A DNA stretch of 37,627 nt from Lentisphaerota bacterium (GCA_015061725.1 SUVX01000032.1:1-37627); one strand, 5' to 3'. Counted from the first letter of the stretch, positions 1-8,464 are shown. Program-made: numbers and translations. The notes: generated by a model not told the origin, from the sequence alone.

Positions 1-127
1 GTTCTATTATCTTGCCAACTCCGGAGTCTTCCAAAAGTTGGAGGTAATCGTCCAATTTTTGTTTTTCCTCAAACGGAATGTCTGAGCAAAGGAACAAATA
101 GCCTTGAGAATTTGTAAAATAAGCCAT
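1..127 (-). CDS. Start of an unidentified protein, cut by the window edge (possible transposase)
   Basis: Only the first 42 codons lie in the window; the gene runs off the left edge. The protein begins MAYFTNSQGYLFLC and continues with an acidic, Lys-rich helix-like stretch ending LEDSGVGKIIE. An AGGAG ribosome site lies about 7 nt before the ATG, and a good promoter (TTGTTT-17-TATAAT, 149-177) lies just upstream, so the start is well supported. I do not recognise the family with confidence. A transposase is possible because the leader contains a GGCTGTTGC...GCAACAGCC inverted repeat, a sequence often seen at insertion-sequence ends. The same hairpin also reads as a terminator, so the mobile-element reading is only an inference. 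Confidence 0.55.
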   Translation of the reverse strand, partial: MAYFTNSQGYLFLCSDIPFEEKQKLDDYLQLLEDSGVGKIIE

Positions 128-148
128 GATTTTCTCCTATCATGACTT

Positions 149-177
149 ATTATACCTCCAACTTTCTGCTCAAACAA
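149..177 (-). promoter_or_regulatory. Promoter of the left-edge gene
   Basis: On the minus strand TTGTTT (172-177) and TATAAT (149-154) are separated by 17 bp. The ATG follows about 20 nt downstream of the -10 box, giving a short leader. Confidence 0.6.
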
Positions 178-184
178 TAGAAAA

Positions 185-224
185 AGGCTGTTGCTCACCT
201 TTTTTGAGGTTTTGCAACAGCCCC
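185..224 (-). terminator. Hairpin GGCTGTTGC/GCAACAGCC followed by T5
   Basis: On the minus strand a 9-bp stem GGCTGTTGC/GCAACAGCC, with an inner ACCT/AGGT pair, is followed by TTTTTC. This fits a rho-independent terminator for the transcript from the tRNA side. The same sequence could be the end of an insertion sequence. A similar hairpin ends the SGNH hydrolase gene near 32521. Confidence 0.5.
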
Positions 225-257
225 TTATTATTTTCAAATGGTGGTGGGAGATGGATT
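224..257. repeat. 34-bp direct repeat, distal copy (tRNA-Tyr 3' end plus downstream 15 nt)
   Basis: This stretch is identical to 411-444, 187 bp away. On the minus strand it holds the last 19 nt of tRNA-Tyr including CCA, followed by TTTGAAAATAATAAG. Confidence 0.9.
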
Positions 258-372
258 GCCCTGCGGTTTTGCTTGCGCAAAATCCTCACGCACATCGCTA
301 CGCGCTGTCGAACCAGATGGTGCGACTCCACGGCATTTCATGCCTTTCACGGCTTTCGCCGTGATCTCCCGC
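239..372 (-). ncRNA. Candidate structured RNA behind tRNA-Tyr (rtT-like)
   Basis: Read on the minus strand, a closing stem GGGAGAT/ATCTCCC (364-370 with 246-252) encloses four hairpins. They are CACGGC-GAAA-GCCGTG (348-363), GGCAT-GAA-ATGCC (332-344), a two-part stem GTCG/CGAC with inner ACC/GGT (307-326), and TTTTGC-GCAA-GCAAAA (267-282). Two loops are GNRA tetraloops only on this strand, which is also the tRNA strand. The element ends with a copy of the tRNA-Tyr 3' end. In E. coli, the tyrT operon carries repeats of about 178 bp, each ending in 19 bp of the tRNA-Tyr 3' end and yielding rtT RNA; the layout here is parallel. Function is unknown. Confidence 0.6.
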
Positions 373-385
373 AACCCTCTGAAAA

Positions 386-412
386 TAAAAAAAGCACCTC
401 GCTTGAGGTGCT
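386..412 (-). terminator. Terminator after tRNA-Tyr
   Basis: AGCACCTC (minus strand; 405-412) pairs with GAGGTGCT (393-400) around a 4-nt loop, and a run of T residues follows. It ends the tRNA-Leu/Gly/Tyr transcript unless it is read through into the structured element. Confidence 0.8.
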
Positions 413-444
413 TATTATTTTCAAATGGTGGTGGGAGATGGATT
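411..444. repeat. 34-bp direct repeat, copy inside tRNA-Tyr
   Basis: This is the proximal copy of the repeat at 224-257. It covers the 3' end of tRNA-Tyr and 15 nt downstream, up to the terminator stem. A repeat of a tRNA 3' end is also what an integrase attachment site would look like, but only 153 bp lie between the copies and no integrase gene is seen. Confidence 0.9.
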
Positions 445-510
445 CGAACCATCGAAGGCAGTGCCAGCAGATTTACAGTCTGCCCCCTTTAGCCACTCGG
501 GAATCCCACC
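426..510 (-). tRNA. tRNA-Tyr (GTA)
   Basis: The 85-nt minus-strand cloverleaf has acceptor GGTGGGA/TCCCACC, an encoded CCA, anticodon GTA in the loop CTGTAAA, a long class II variable arm, and T arm GATGG-TTCGAAT-CCATC. It is last in the three-tRNA cluster. Confidence 0.95.
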
Positions 511-513
511 AAA

Positions 514-587
514 TGGAGCGGGTAAGGGGGGTCGAACCCCTCTAACCAGCTTGGAAGGCTGGTGCACAGCCGATATGCCATACCCGC
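514..587 (-). tRNA. tRNA-Gly (TCC)
   Basis: The 74-nt minus-strand cloverleaf has acceptor GCGGGTA pairing near the 3' end, anticodon stem CCAGC/GCTGG with loop CTTCCAA (anticodon TCC), and an encoded CCA. It lies 3 nt from tRNA-Tyr, so the two are processed from one transcript. Confidence 0.93.
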
Positions 588-626
588 ATTATCGTTCAAA
601 GTCTTCTTGTACCACTTCCGTGAAAA

Positions 627-711
627 TGGTACCGACGAAGGGAGTCGAACCCTTAAGCCTTGCGGCACACGGACCTGAACCGTGCGCGTCTGCCAATTCC
701 GCCACGTCGGC
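627..711 (-). tRNA. tRNA-Leu (CAG)
   Basis: The 85-nt minus-strand tRNA has acceptor GCCGACG/CGTCGGT, anticodon CAG in the loop TTCAGGT, a long variable arm and an encoded CCA. It is the first tRNA behind the promoter at 763-792. Confidence 0.95.
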
Positions 712-762
712 AAAAACTTCAAACACTTCAGAAAATTTGATTCAATCTCGTTTTCTGTTTTT

Positions 763-792
763 ATAATATATCTCCGTTTTATATTTTTGCAA
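763..792 (-). promoter_or_regulatory. Promoter of the tRNA-Leu/Gly/Tyr cluster
   Basis: On the minus strand TTGCAA (787-792) lies 18 bp from TATTAT (763-768), or 16 bp from an overlapping TATATT. The first tRNA starts about 50 nt downstream. The glycoside hydrolase gene ends only 20 bp upstream. Confidence 0.6.
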
Positions 793-812
793 GCGTTCTT
801 TTGAAGAAATAT

Positions 813-3800
813 TTATTTTTTTACGGTTTTCCCCTTTATTTCTACTTCCAATACCAGAAAATCAAAGTCACGGAAGGTAAAAGTCTTTTTCAAATCAACC
901 GTTTTTTTGTTGAAAAGATCATTCGCTTTATCCGACAAAACAAGATTTGCCGCTTTGATTTTGAATTTCTGCGGACGATTTGTCGTATTTCCAACAATCA
1001 GCACCGCCTTGTTTCTGCCTTTCCAGATATACATCGCTGTTTTGACGGCAGCGTTATCCGTTGTGACTTTAACCGCAGGGGCAGTGTAATAACCGTAAAA
1101 CTGCGCCTTTTTTATCTCAAGTTTATCCCACAGCGCATGCCAGGATCTGGTGAAAACATCTGACATATTCACGTCATGCAGCAGAACCATCGTCATCAGA
1201 TCACGCGCAAAATCCAGTTTTTCCGCCACACTCTTTTTCAGATTGTGGATCGGTTCACGGAAGTAACGGTACTGCGTCAGAAACTGCACTGCCGCACCGT
1301 TTACTTCTGAGTTATAGGCAACTTGCCACTGTTCCAGAGGCGTCTCCTCTCCGTAAACACGGCGGTTGACCCGGATTTTATGCATAAATTCTTCTCCCGG
1401 ATAAATCAAGTCTCCGAAACTGGCGTATGCCGGATGATAGCGGTCCCACTCATGCAGCCAGAGAACTTTATCTTTGCCGTGTTTCTGCAGCACTTTACGC
1501 AAACGCTCATAAAGTTCACGCAATCCGAAAATATTCCACGCAGAAACTTTTCTTCCCGGTGTCAGGTACTCCGTCAAATCGGTGTCGTAAAAAGGTTTGT
1601 CTGTCTTGTAAACACCGGCAAAGTCAAGATAAAGTCCGTAAAGATCGTACTTTTTGAGGTACTGATCGGTGTAATACGTCATATAATCGGCAAAACCGGT
1701 ATTGTTTGCACAAATGGGCATGCCGCCGTTGAACATCACTCCGTCAAGGTCTGTTCCCTGTTCACAGGCAGGCTGAAGTCTGCCCTGAAAACTGCGCCGC
1801 CATTCGTGTCCGTAGTAGTTATAGATCGGATTGCTGTCAGGCATAAGAGCACCGCAGCAATAGGGAATCGACAATGCGCCGCGCTGCTTGAAATACGCCA
1901 CACGTTTTGCCGCAGCGGACGGATTCCACAGGTGCGTGAGACAAATCCAGCGGTACCAGCGGAACATCAATCTTTCATGTCCCCAGCCGATCGAACGGTA
2001 ATAGGTTCCACCCGTGCCGGGCTTCTCGGGAACATGGCTGTAAACCTGACGCCAGTCGCTCCGAGGCGGTTTGCCGGGCGTACTCATCATTGCAAGAACA
2101 TAAGGAATATTGCGCTTGACGGTGACATTTTTACCGATCATTTCAGCCGTCAGAAGAGTCCGTTCCGGTGTTTTATCCATCACCAGAGCATAACGGGAAT
2201 CCCCCACCCAGTTGGCATCGTTGTCGCTGAACAGGGTGAAGCCGTATTTGAGTCCCGTCACCCAGGCTACAGGGAATGTCCGGTGAACGACTTTGTCAAG
2301 TGTGCTGTAATCTTTGAGGAACGAGGGCGATACATCCGGATTGATTCCGTATTTTGCCGTTTCAGGCATGATTTTTCCCTGCCAGGCGAAGCGGTTGACT
2401 GTGACAGGACGCGCAGGAACCAGTGTCAGATGATACTTCAAAAGTCCGTCATAACTTGCAATTCTCTTGTAAACAACTTTAAGGGGAGCTGTACGGCATT
2501 GGAGTTCACCCGTCACAATACTGCGGTCGGGCGCATTTTCAACAATTTTGACGTTTTTATGCAGAAACTGCTGTTTTTTGCCGTTGACAATCAACTCAAG
2601 GTTGCCGGAGTTGAGAATCTTTTTACCCATCTTTTCCGCCAGAACCGGAAAAGGTGAGTTTTTATCAAAGGTGTAAGAAAAGTAACTGCCCTTGATTTTG
2701 TTATCTTTAAAAGTCATCTTTCCCCACGGTGCGGGAATGGTGCGCTCTCTGCCCAGTGCTTTTTTGATAAAGGTGTCATCAGGACGCTCAAAGTCCAGCA
2801 TTTTGACGTAATTGTTTCTGCCGTCAGAAAGAGAGAATTGCACTTTGTATTTTCCCGGACGGAGCGCGGGCAGTTTCATTTCTGCAACCGAACGCAGGGA
2901 GGACAGTCTGCTTTTACATTGGCTCAAAACTTTGTTGGCGTCTTTCAAAATTCCCGTAAAGAAAAGTTTTCCCGCTGCGCTTTTGCCCAGTCCGTTGGCA
3001 TCAATATCAAACTCGATTTTTCCGGCGGAAGGCAGTGTGCGGTAAGTTATGGTAAAAGGCTCCTGTATCAGCAGTTTTCCGGAGGTGCTGTTCAAGACTC
3101 TGCCCTTTGAATCGGTCACTTTGAAGTCCAGAAATCCGCCGCCGATCCACTTCAGAGGAAAAGCTGCGGCAAGTTTACGGGCATCGGCAAATTTTTTGCT
3201 GAACATGACTTTGCCGACACCGTTTCGCAAAGTCAGTTCCGCAGAAGCCGGAACGTTTAAAGAGTGGGACAATTCAACTTTTCCGTAATTGAGACCTCCG
3301 AACGGCTGAAGACGTGAAACGGTATTGCTGTCAGCAAGAGTGAGTTTTCCGCACTGAAGCGCAAAAGCGGCTCTTTTGATACCACTCCAGGCAATCCAGC
3401 GGTCCAGCAGAGAAAGCTGTTCGTTTTCAGGCAGGTGCAGACCGAAGTTGACCTCAAGTTCCTTCAAATCCTGCATGTTGATATTTTTTAACGGAATGGC
3501 GATCTCAACCTGATAACGGTTCTTCAGCAAAGCGGCTTTGTGTTCAAAAGGAATGTTTTTGATTTTTGCGCCGGGAGTCATGACTGAATGGGCGTTGCGG
3601 GGGGATACGGTGAACTGATAGTAGTCATTGCGCGCGGAATTGCGTTTACGCAGATAGACTTCAACCAGAGAATCACTGTAAACGTCAGAGCCGAATGTAT
3701 CAGCAGGAGCGGAAAGCTGCGGTTTCTTCTCTCCCGGTACATCAAAAAGGCAGTAAAGTTTTTTGAAGTCGTGCTTGACTCTTACCGTTGCGGCGATGGA

Positions 3801-4670
3801 ACTGTCAAGCTGACTTTTGGCATTCTGTTTCTGAAGAGGAACCATTGCCGCATCGTCCCATTCTCCCGTTGAGGCTTTGCCGTCAATGACCGGCGTTTTA
3901 ACAAGCTTGGGGGCAACCAGTTCTGAAAGGGTGAGGATTTTGGAAGAATCCATTTTTCCTGCGGTGAACTCTGCCTGAATACTGCCCGGAGTCTTTGTTG
4001 TATCCAGCAGATAAAGACTGCTTAAGCGGCAGCGGTAATTGTGAAGTTTCTTTCCCTGATAGTTGCGGGGCATGAAACGGATGAGCATATCCTGAGAAGC
4101 AACTCTGTCAGAACCGAGTCCGTATGAGGCATTGGCAACTTCCACACCGTTGATGAAAAGACGGATGAACTGCGGATCCCATGTCGCAGTAACACGGGTC
4201 TTTTTATTGCGGTCAAAGGCGCCGGGAACTTTCAACAGACTGCCGCGCGCCTGAACGGTTGCACGGTTGTTGTCCCAGCTGAAAAATCCGATACTCTTGT
4301 TATGAGGATAAAGATAGAGCCAGAGCTGCGTGTATCCTGAATCAGTGGCAGCGGCAAAAAGTGTGATATAACGGTTCTCGCCGGGTTTCCACGTTTTGCC
4401 GTCAAAGTTCAACGGTTCAATGTCAAACGAAAGTGTTCCGTTGTTGAGGTTGAGAACGCCCTCGGTATCGTAGGCAAGTTCCTGACCGTTGAGTTCCAGG
4501 GCGCCTTTTTTGAAAACGGCTTTTCCGTCACGCAGATCGGCATAGACTTTTTTGCCGTTCTGTTGAATATAATCCAGTTTACCCGCACCGAAATCCGGAG
4601 CGAGCATGGTTGCTCCGCGAAGAGAGAACGCGGCAAATATAACTGCGGTAAATAAAAGAAAGTATCTCAT
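813..4670 (-). CDS. Large secreted glycoside hydrolase with LamG-like and CBM9-like domains
   Basis: The 1285-aa protein opens with a signal peptide (MRYFLLFTAVIFAAFSLRGA). Residues about 50-235 look like a LamG/concanavalin-type fold (RLFINGVEVA at about 170). Residues about 257-450 resemble a family-9-like carbohydrate-binding domain (VIDGKASTGEWDDA). A beta-rich middle follows. Residues about 900-1220 form a barrel-like part rich in Trp, Tyr and acidic motifs (YLDFAGVY, WLHEWDRYH). It resembles the large uncharacterised hydrolases annotated DUF6067-like in Planctomycetes and Lentisphaerota, but substrate and catalytic acids cannot be assigned by eye. It is the last gene of an operon, 17 bp after the CBM-like gene. 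The ribosome site is weak (GAG before the ATG), which suggests translational coupling or low expression. The protein presumably attacks a complex glycan outside the cytoplasm. Confidence 0.75.
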   Translation of the reverse strand: MRYFLLFTAVIFAAFSLRGATMLAPDFGAGKLDYIQQNGKKVYADLRDGKAVFKKGALELNGQELAYDTEGVLNLNNGTLSFDIEPLNFDGKTWKPGENRYITLFAAATDSGYTQLWLYLYPHNKSIGFFSWDNNRATVQARGSLLKVPGAFDRNKKTRVTATWDPQFIRLFINGVEVANASYGLGSDRVASQDMLIRFMPRNYQGKKLHNYRCRLSSLYLLDTTKTPGSIQAEFTAGKMDSSKILTLSELVAPKLVKTPVIDGKASTGEWDDAAMVPLQKQNAKSQLDSSIAATVRVKHDFKKLYCLFDVPGEKKPQLSAPADTFGSDVYSDSLVEVYLRKRNSARNDYYQFTVSPRNAHSVMTPGAKIKNIPFEHKAALLKNRYQVEIAIPLKNINMQDLKELEVNFGLHLPENEQLSLLDRWIAWSGIKRAAFALQCGKLTLADSNTVSRLQPFGGLNYGKVELSHSLNVPASAELTLRNGVGKVMFSKKFADARKLAAAFPLKWIGGGFLDFKVTDSKGRVLNSTSGKLLIQEPFTITYRTLPSAGKIEFDIDANGLGKSAAGKLFFTGILKDANKVLSQCKSRLSSLRSVAEMKLPALRPGKYKVQFSLSDGRNNYVKMLDFERPDDTFIKKALGRERTIPAPWGKMTFKDNKIKGSYFSYTFDKNSPFPVLAEKMGKKILNSGNLELIVNGKKQQFLHKNVKIVENAPDRSIVTGELQCRTAPLKVVYKRIASYDGLLKYHLTLVPARPVTVNRFAWQGKIMPETAKYGINPDVSPSFLKDYSTLDKVVHRTFPVAWVTGLKYGFTLFSDNDANWVGDSRYALVMDKTPERTLLTAEMIGKNVTVKRNIPYVLAMMSTPGKPPRSDWRQVYSHVPEKPGTGGTYYRSIGWGHERLMFRWYRWICLTHLWNPSAAAKRVAYFKQRGALSIPYCCGALMPDSNPIYNYYGHEWRRSFQGRLQPACEQGTDLDGVMFNGGMPICANNTGFADYMTYYTDQYLKKYDLYGLYLDFAGVYKTDKPFYDTDLTEYLTPGRKVSAWNIFGLRELYERLRKVLQKHGKDKVLWLHEWDRYHPAYASFGDLIYPGEEFMHKIRVNRRVYGEETPLEQWQVAYNSEVNGAAVQFLTQYRYFREPIHNLKKSVAEKLDFARDLMTMVLLHDVNMSDVFTRSWHALWDKLEIKKAQFYGYYTAPAVKVTTDNAAVKTAMYIWKGRNKAVLIVGNTTNRPQKFKIKAANLVLSDKANDLFNKKTVDLKKTFTFRDFDFLVLEVEIKGKTVKK

Positions 4671-4687
4671 GGATTTCTCAAAAATTT

Positions 4688-5479
4688 TTATTTGTTGACT
4701 TTAACGACTCTGACGTTGCGGATTTCAACCTTGACATCTTTGGCATTTTTAAGCGGTGCCAGCAGAATACAGACTTTGACTCCGGCAGTTCCCGGACGGA
4801 ACTTGATTTTTGAGGCAGTTCCGACAGTTCCGGAAGCTTTGACTTTGCCCGGGAAACCTTTGCGTAAAACGGAGCTGTAAATGTAAGTCGGTCCATCCAC
4901 ATGACAGCGGACGGCAGTTCCTGCAGGATAACTGCGGCGTATTCTTTTTGCAAGAGTGATGACCGTATTTCCGTTTTCAGTTGAAACAGATTTGATACGT
5001 TCCAGCTGAAAATTGGGCAGATCGCTGTTATCCGCCTTGGCATTGAAGGCAAGATATCCTGATTTCTTGAAAGGAACGATACCCTTCAAGACGACTTTAT
5101 CCGAATTTTTAACGAGGTTTTCCGCAAGAACAGTAAAAGTTCCGGCAACGATTCCGGTATTGCGGAAATAAAATTCTTTCCAGTTTTTATCAGCGGGGAT
5201 CAATCCGAAATAGATTTGAACAGGTTTATCCGCCGAGACATCCGCCGTGATCTGCAAGGTATCTTTTGTGCGGTCGATTTCCATAACCTGACGGCTGAAT
5301 GCCCGGTTGTTCTTTGCGGAGAGAATCAATACACCGGACTTGCCCTCTTCTTTGACTTTGCCGTCAGTTACCCAGTTGACTTTGTAACGCGAAAAATCAC
5401 CGTTTTTAAGCAGATTGACTTCTTTTGCTCCAACGGAAAAAAGCAGCAGAAATGCGAAAACAGAAAGCACTTTTTTCAT
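4688..5479 (-). CDS. Secreted CBM-like protein
   Basis: The 263-aa protein has a signal peptide (MKKVLSVFAFLLLFSVGA). It is followed at once by NLLKNGDFSRYKVNW, the typical opening of CBM4/9-type beta-sandwich carbohydrate-binding domains. The rest alternates short beta-strand-like segments, with no catalytic motif that I recognise. It lies 15 bp after the pseudopilin gene and 17 bp before the large hydrolase, so the three are probably one transcript. The protein may bind the glycan that the hydrolase cuts. Family and role are inferred from the N-terminal motif and the neighbours. Confidence 0.65.
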   Translation of the reverse strand: MKKVLSVFAFLLLFSVGAKEVNLLKNGDFSRYKVNWVTDGKVKEEGKSGVLILSAKNNRAFSRQVMEIDRTKDTLQITADVSADKPVQIYFGLIPADKNWKEFYFRNTGIVAGTFTVLAENLVKNSDKVVLKGIVPFKKSGYLAFNAKADNSDLPNFQLERIKSVSTENGNTVITLAKRIRRSYPAGTAVRCHVDGPTYIYSSVLRKGFPGKVKASGTVGTASKIKFRPGTAGVKVCILLAPLKNAKDVKVEIRNVRVVKVNK

Positions 5480-5494
5480 TGCAATTCACCTCAA

Positions 5495-6169
5495 TCACAG
5501 CTGATAGAACTGCCAGTAGCGTTTGTAGACAACATTGGCTTTGACGGAGTCCCAGAAGCCCAAAGGTTTATTGTCAACGTGTCCGTCGATATACTGCTGA
5601 TTGGCGGATTGCTGTCCGTGGCGGTAACGGTCATAAGCCATATTCCAGGCGTTGAGGGTAATACTGCCCTTGACACAATCCATGGTGACCATGTGAACAG
5701 AGGGATATTTCAGACTGAAAGCGTTTAAAACGCCGGTGGGATAACCATCTTTCTTGTTGACACGGTAGGTGTTGACCGGGAAAAACCAGAAGTCAATCGC
5801 ATAGGACCAGGAATTGGTAAGAGCTTCTCCCGGACACATAAAAAGCGTATCAAATTTTTGGGTTTTGTCATTGACACGGTTGTTCGGACCGTAATCTTTG
5901 AGGATTTCAGCAGGCCAGTACGGCGTTTTGGAAGTTTCGCCCTTCCAGTTATCAGGACACTTGCCTTTGGAATCGTTCCAATAAAGCGACCACATGGTTC
6001 CGATTTGTTTCAAATTGTTTTTGCAGTTGGTCTCCTGCGCTTTTTTGCGCGCCTGCTGCAAAGCGGGCATGAGCATTGCGGCAAGAATGGCGATAATAGC
6101 GATTACGACCAGAAGTTCAATGAGAGTGAACTTTCTCTTGTTTAAGTGTTTACAAATGTTTTTATTCAT
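5495..6169 (-). CDS. Type IV pilin-like secreted protein (pseudopilin, H-X-DG type)
   Basis: The 224-aa protein starts with a short basic leader and the class III signal [19 protein letters not shown], which prepilin peptidase would cut before the hydrophobic helix. A globular domain follows, with paired Cys residues and a C-terminal RHG...YIDGHV motif of the kind called H-X9-DG (here the spacer is 10 residues). Such proteins are present in many copies in Lentisphaerota and Planctomycetes genomes and are thought to sit at the cell surface or in secretion pseudopili. It heads the three-gene operon with the CBM-like protein and the large hydrolase. AGGA lies 8 nt before the ATG, and a good promoter is present at 6208-6236. 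Confidence 0.88.
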   Translation of the reverse strand: MNKNICKHLNKRKFTLIELLVVIAIIAILAAMLMPALQQARKKAQETNCKNNLKQIGTMWSLYWNDSKGKCPDNWKGETSKTPYWPAEILKDYGPNNRVNDKTQKFDTLFMCPGEALTNSWSYAIDFWFFPVNTYRVNKKDGYPTGVLNAFSLKYPSVHMVTMDCVKGSITLNAWNMAYDRYRHGQQSANQQYIDGHVDNKPLGFWDSVKANVVYKRYWQFYQL

Positions 6170-6207
6170 TATTATTTCCTTTGGTTTGCAGAAAATTACA
6201 CTTTGTT

Positions 6208-6236
6208 AATATAGCACAAAAACAGCATTTTTGCAA
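6208..6236 (-). promoter_or_regulatory. Promoter of the pseudopilin/CBM/hydrolase operon
   Basis: On the minus strand TTGCAA (6231-6236) and TATATT (6208-6213) are 17 bp apart. The ATG lies about 40 nt downstream. No operator is obvious. Confidence 0.65.
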
Positions 6237-6250
6237 ATCAGAGGAAAGTT

Positions 6251-8464
6251 TTATTTACCCCACGGGATAAAGAAGATATAGCCGCCTTTTCCGGAGGGCG
6301 TTTCATGTGTTTCCCACAATCTCCACAAAAAGGAACTGCTGCTGTAATCTTTGTTTTTGCGGATGGTGATAAAGGGGAAGATGATTTTTTCTTCACGTTC
6401 ACCGTCTTTGCTGCTGCGGTACAGAAAATGCAGGATTTGAGTTTTTTCACGTTTTCCCTGTTTACTGCCTGAAGCAAGGTACGCTAAAATATGCCACTTG
6501 TAATCCCGGTTTTCTGCCAGCTCTTTGCGGAAAAAGATACCGCTGCCGAAATCTTCGCTGTAACGGATATCAGTGGTTTTTTTAAGGAATTTCTCCAAGG
6601 CGGTATTGAAATTTTTTTCATCCAGCGTTGTGCGGTCAAAGCGGACGCCGAATTCAGCGGCTTTTTTGCTCCAGAGGGTGACTTTGCTGTTGAATTCTTT
6701 TTCAAGTTTATCGAATTTTTCTTTTTCAATGCGGATTTCTTCGGAATCCACCATCTTTTTCAATTCATCCAGACGTTTTTTGACCTGCCATTTCTGATTG
6801 CGTTCCACACGGCGTGCAAGGTGTTTTTCTGTATTGCGGAGAGATCTGTTTTGGAATTTCAACTCAAACGCCTGCTTGCGGACTTCTTCAATTTTTTTGG
6901 CATCAAGTCCCTTTTTTGCAATGGAAAATCCGTCGCGACCGTGATAAAAGAGTCCGGCAAGGGCATAGGTGTCTTCAAAGTGGTGCTGCTGATATGATTT
7001 TGTCCAATAGGTATTGCGGTCAAAGACAGGGAGTCCGATGCGGTCAGTTTTGCGGATTTTATTGTAATATCCCAAACGCCATGCCGTCGTTGTGACACTT
7101 TCACGGGCGTTGGAATTACGGTACGTCAAAAGCGGAATACTCAGAAAAAATGAACCGTCTTTTTTGATATTGCTGAATGTCAACAGTGCGGGAATCGTCC
7201 GGAAATAGTTTTTTCTGCCTGAATAAAAGCAGTAAAGGGGAAGAAAGCCGCCGAAAGTTTCTCTTTGGCTTTGCCATTTTTCAGCTGCAATAAATTCTTC
7301 AATCCACTCTCTTGTGACCGGATAACTGCAGATAACTTGCGGCATGTCTTTGCCGGTGAGTTTCTTATAAAGTTTTTTCATTTCCGGCAGATTTTTGGCA
7401 AAGGGTTCATGGGAGTTGTGTGCAAGAGTCCGGAACGCAAGCGCATCACGTCTGCGGGGAGAGTCCACCGGATAATCCTTGTATCCGCCGTAAGTCAGCA
7501 GCGGCGGAATGATCCAGCGTTCCTGAGCAGAAACAAAAGAGGAAAAACTGTTTTTTCTGTATAAATAGGAGTACAGCAAATGAAACAAACCTGCCATTTC
7601 AGACTGATGTTCTTTTTTGCTGTAATTCAGCAGAACACCGGCGATGTTGAATCCCTTGTGTGATTTTTTATCCCAGGCAAAAAACAGCGGAACAAAGCCG
7701 TAATATCTGTTGACAATGACAGGACAATCTGAAAAAATCTTTTTTCTGAGCGCATTCAGCTCTTTTACATCGCGCGGAACGGGCGTGTTTGTGCCATAGA
7801 GTTTATAAGCAAGCAGTTCTTTCAGGTATTGCGGATATTTTGAATTATGGGGATAAAGGTAACTGTACTGCGAAGTATCAACTTCAAGGGATTTCTGAAA
7901 ATATGCAAGAGCAAAAGAGGTGAAATTATTTTCTTTTTCACGCGCGGACCAGTTCGGAGAAGGATTGTTGTACCAGCTGTGAATAAAAAGCGGTGTGCAG
8001 TACACGGCGCCCCGGTTTGTTTTTACCATAACATCTGCCAGGGGGAAAAATCCGATCCGGTCTTTTTCCCAATACAAAAAAGTTACCCAGCCGTCTTTGT
8101 TGGCAACATTCCATGCCGAAAGCGGAAAGAGTATGGAGTAATCATCTCCCTCTTTATTAAAAAACGGACGTACTGCAATTCCGTAGGGATCATAATCAAA
8201 GAATGGCCATAATGCTGAATAATAATCATCTGAACGGAAGAAAAACGGCCAGATATTGATGAGAGATTTCTCGGCAAATTCAGAACGTTTCTGATTTTGC
8301 TGTCCGGAAAAAGAACCGGTTTTCTTCTGAAATTTTTCTGACCGCAGACGGTGTTTCCCCGGAACTGAATACTCTTGAACCACGCCGCCGGAAAGTCTTG
8401 CCATGCGTTCACTTGAAGCACATCCGCAAAGACACAACAGACATAAAAGAGAAAGGAACCGCAT
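6251..8464 (-). CDS. Uncharacterised lipoprotein with WPFF-type repeats and a coiled coil
   Basis: The start was set at 8464, where AAGGAG lies 7 nt upstream and the product opens MRFLSLLCLLCLCGC, a lipoprotein signal with the lipid-bearing Cys at about residue 15. The 737-aa protein has repeated aromatic segments (IWPFFF, ALWPFFDY, VRPFF, ILFPL) through its first two thirds. At about 545-640 it has a charged coiled coil (KRLDELKKMVDSEEIRIEKE). After that WPFF-like motifs return near the C-terminus. The repeated aromatic strands could form an outer-membrane beta structure, but this is a guess; I do not recognise the family. It stands alone, with its own promoter at 8501-8529. Confidence 0.7.
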   Translation of the reverse strand: MRFLSLLCLLCLCGCASSERMARLSGGVVQEYSVPGKHRLRSEKFQKKTGSFSGQQNQKRSEFAEKSLINIWPFFFRSDDYYSALWPFFDYDPYGIAVRPFFNKEGDDYSILFPLSAWNVANKDGWVTFLYWEKDRIGFFPLADVMVKTNRGAVYCTPLFIHSWYNNPSPNWSAREKENNFTSFALAYFQKSLEVDTSQYSYLYPHNSKYPQYLKELLAYKLYGTNTPVPRDVKELNALRKKIFSDCPVIVNRYYGFVPLFFAWDKKSHKGFNIAGVLLNYSKKEHQSEMAGLFHLLYSYLYRKNSFSSFVSAQERWIIPPLLTYGGYKDYPVDSPRRRDALAFRTLAHNSHEPFAKNLPEMKKLYKKLTGKDMPQVICSYPVTREWIEEFIAAEKWQSQRETFGGFLPLYCFYSGRKNYFRTIPALLTFSNIKKDGSFFLSIPLLTYRNSNARESVTTTAWRLGYYNKIRKTDRIGLPVFDRNTYWTKSYQQHHFEDTYALAGLFYHGRDGFSIAKKGLDAKKIEEVRKQAFELKFQNRSLRNTEKHLARRVERNQKWQVKKRLDELKKMVDSEEIRIEKEKFDKLEKEFNSKVTLWSKKAAEFGVRFDRTTLDEKNFNTALEKFLKKTTDIRYSEDFGSGIFFRKELAENRDYKWHILAYLASGSKQGKREKTQILHFLYRSSKDGEREEKIIFPFITIRKNKDYSSSSFLWRLWETHETPSGKGGYIFFIPWGK

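Noticed and set aside
411..444. Functional phage attachment site
   Set aside because: The direct repeat of a tRNA end would fit, but only 153 bp lie between the copies and no integrase is seen. The rtT-like reading explains the structure better.
238..766. Open frames crossing the tRNA genes
   Set aside because: They read through three tRNAs and the structured element, so they are not coding.
1323..2657. 444-codon open frame on the plus strand
   Set aside because: It lies wholly opposite the secreted hydrolase gene, which has a signal peptide and domain motifs. It has no ribosome site and a Cys/Arg/His-rich composition.
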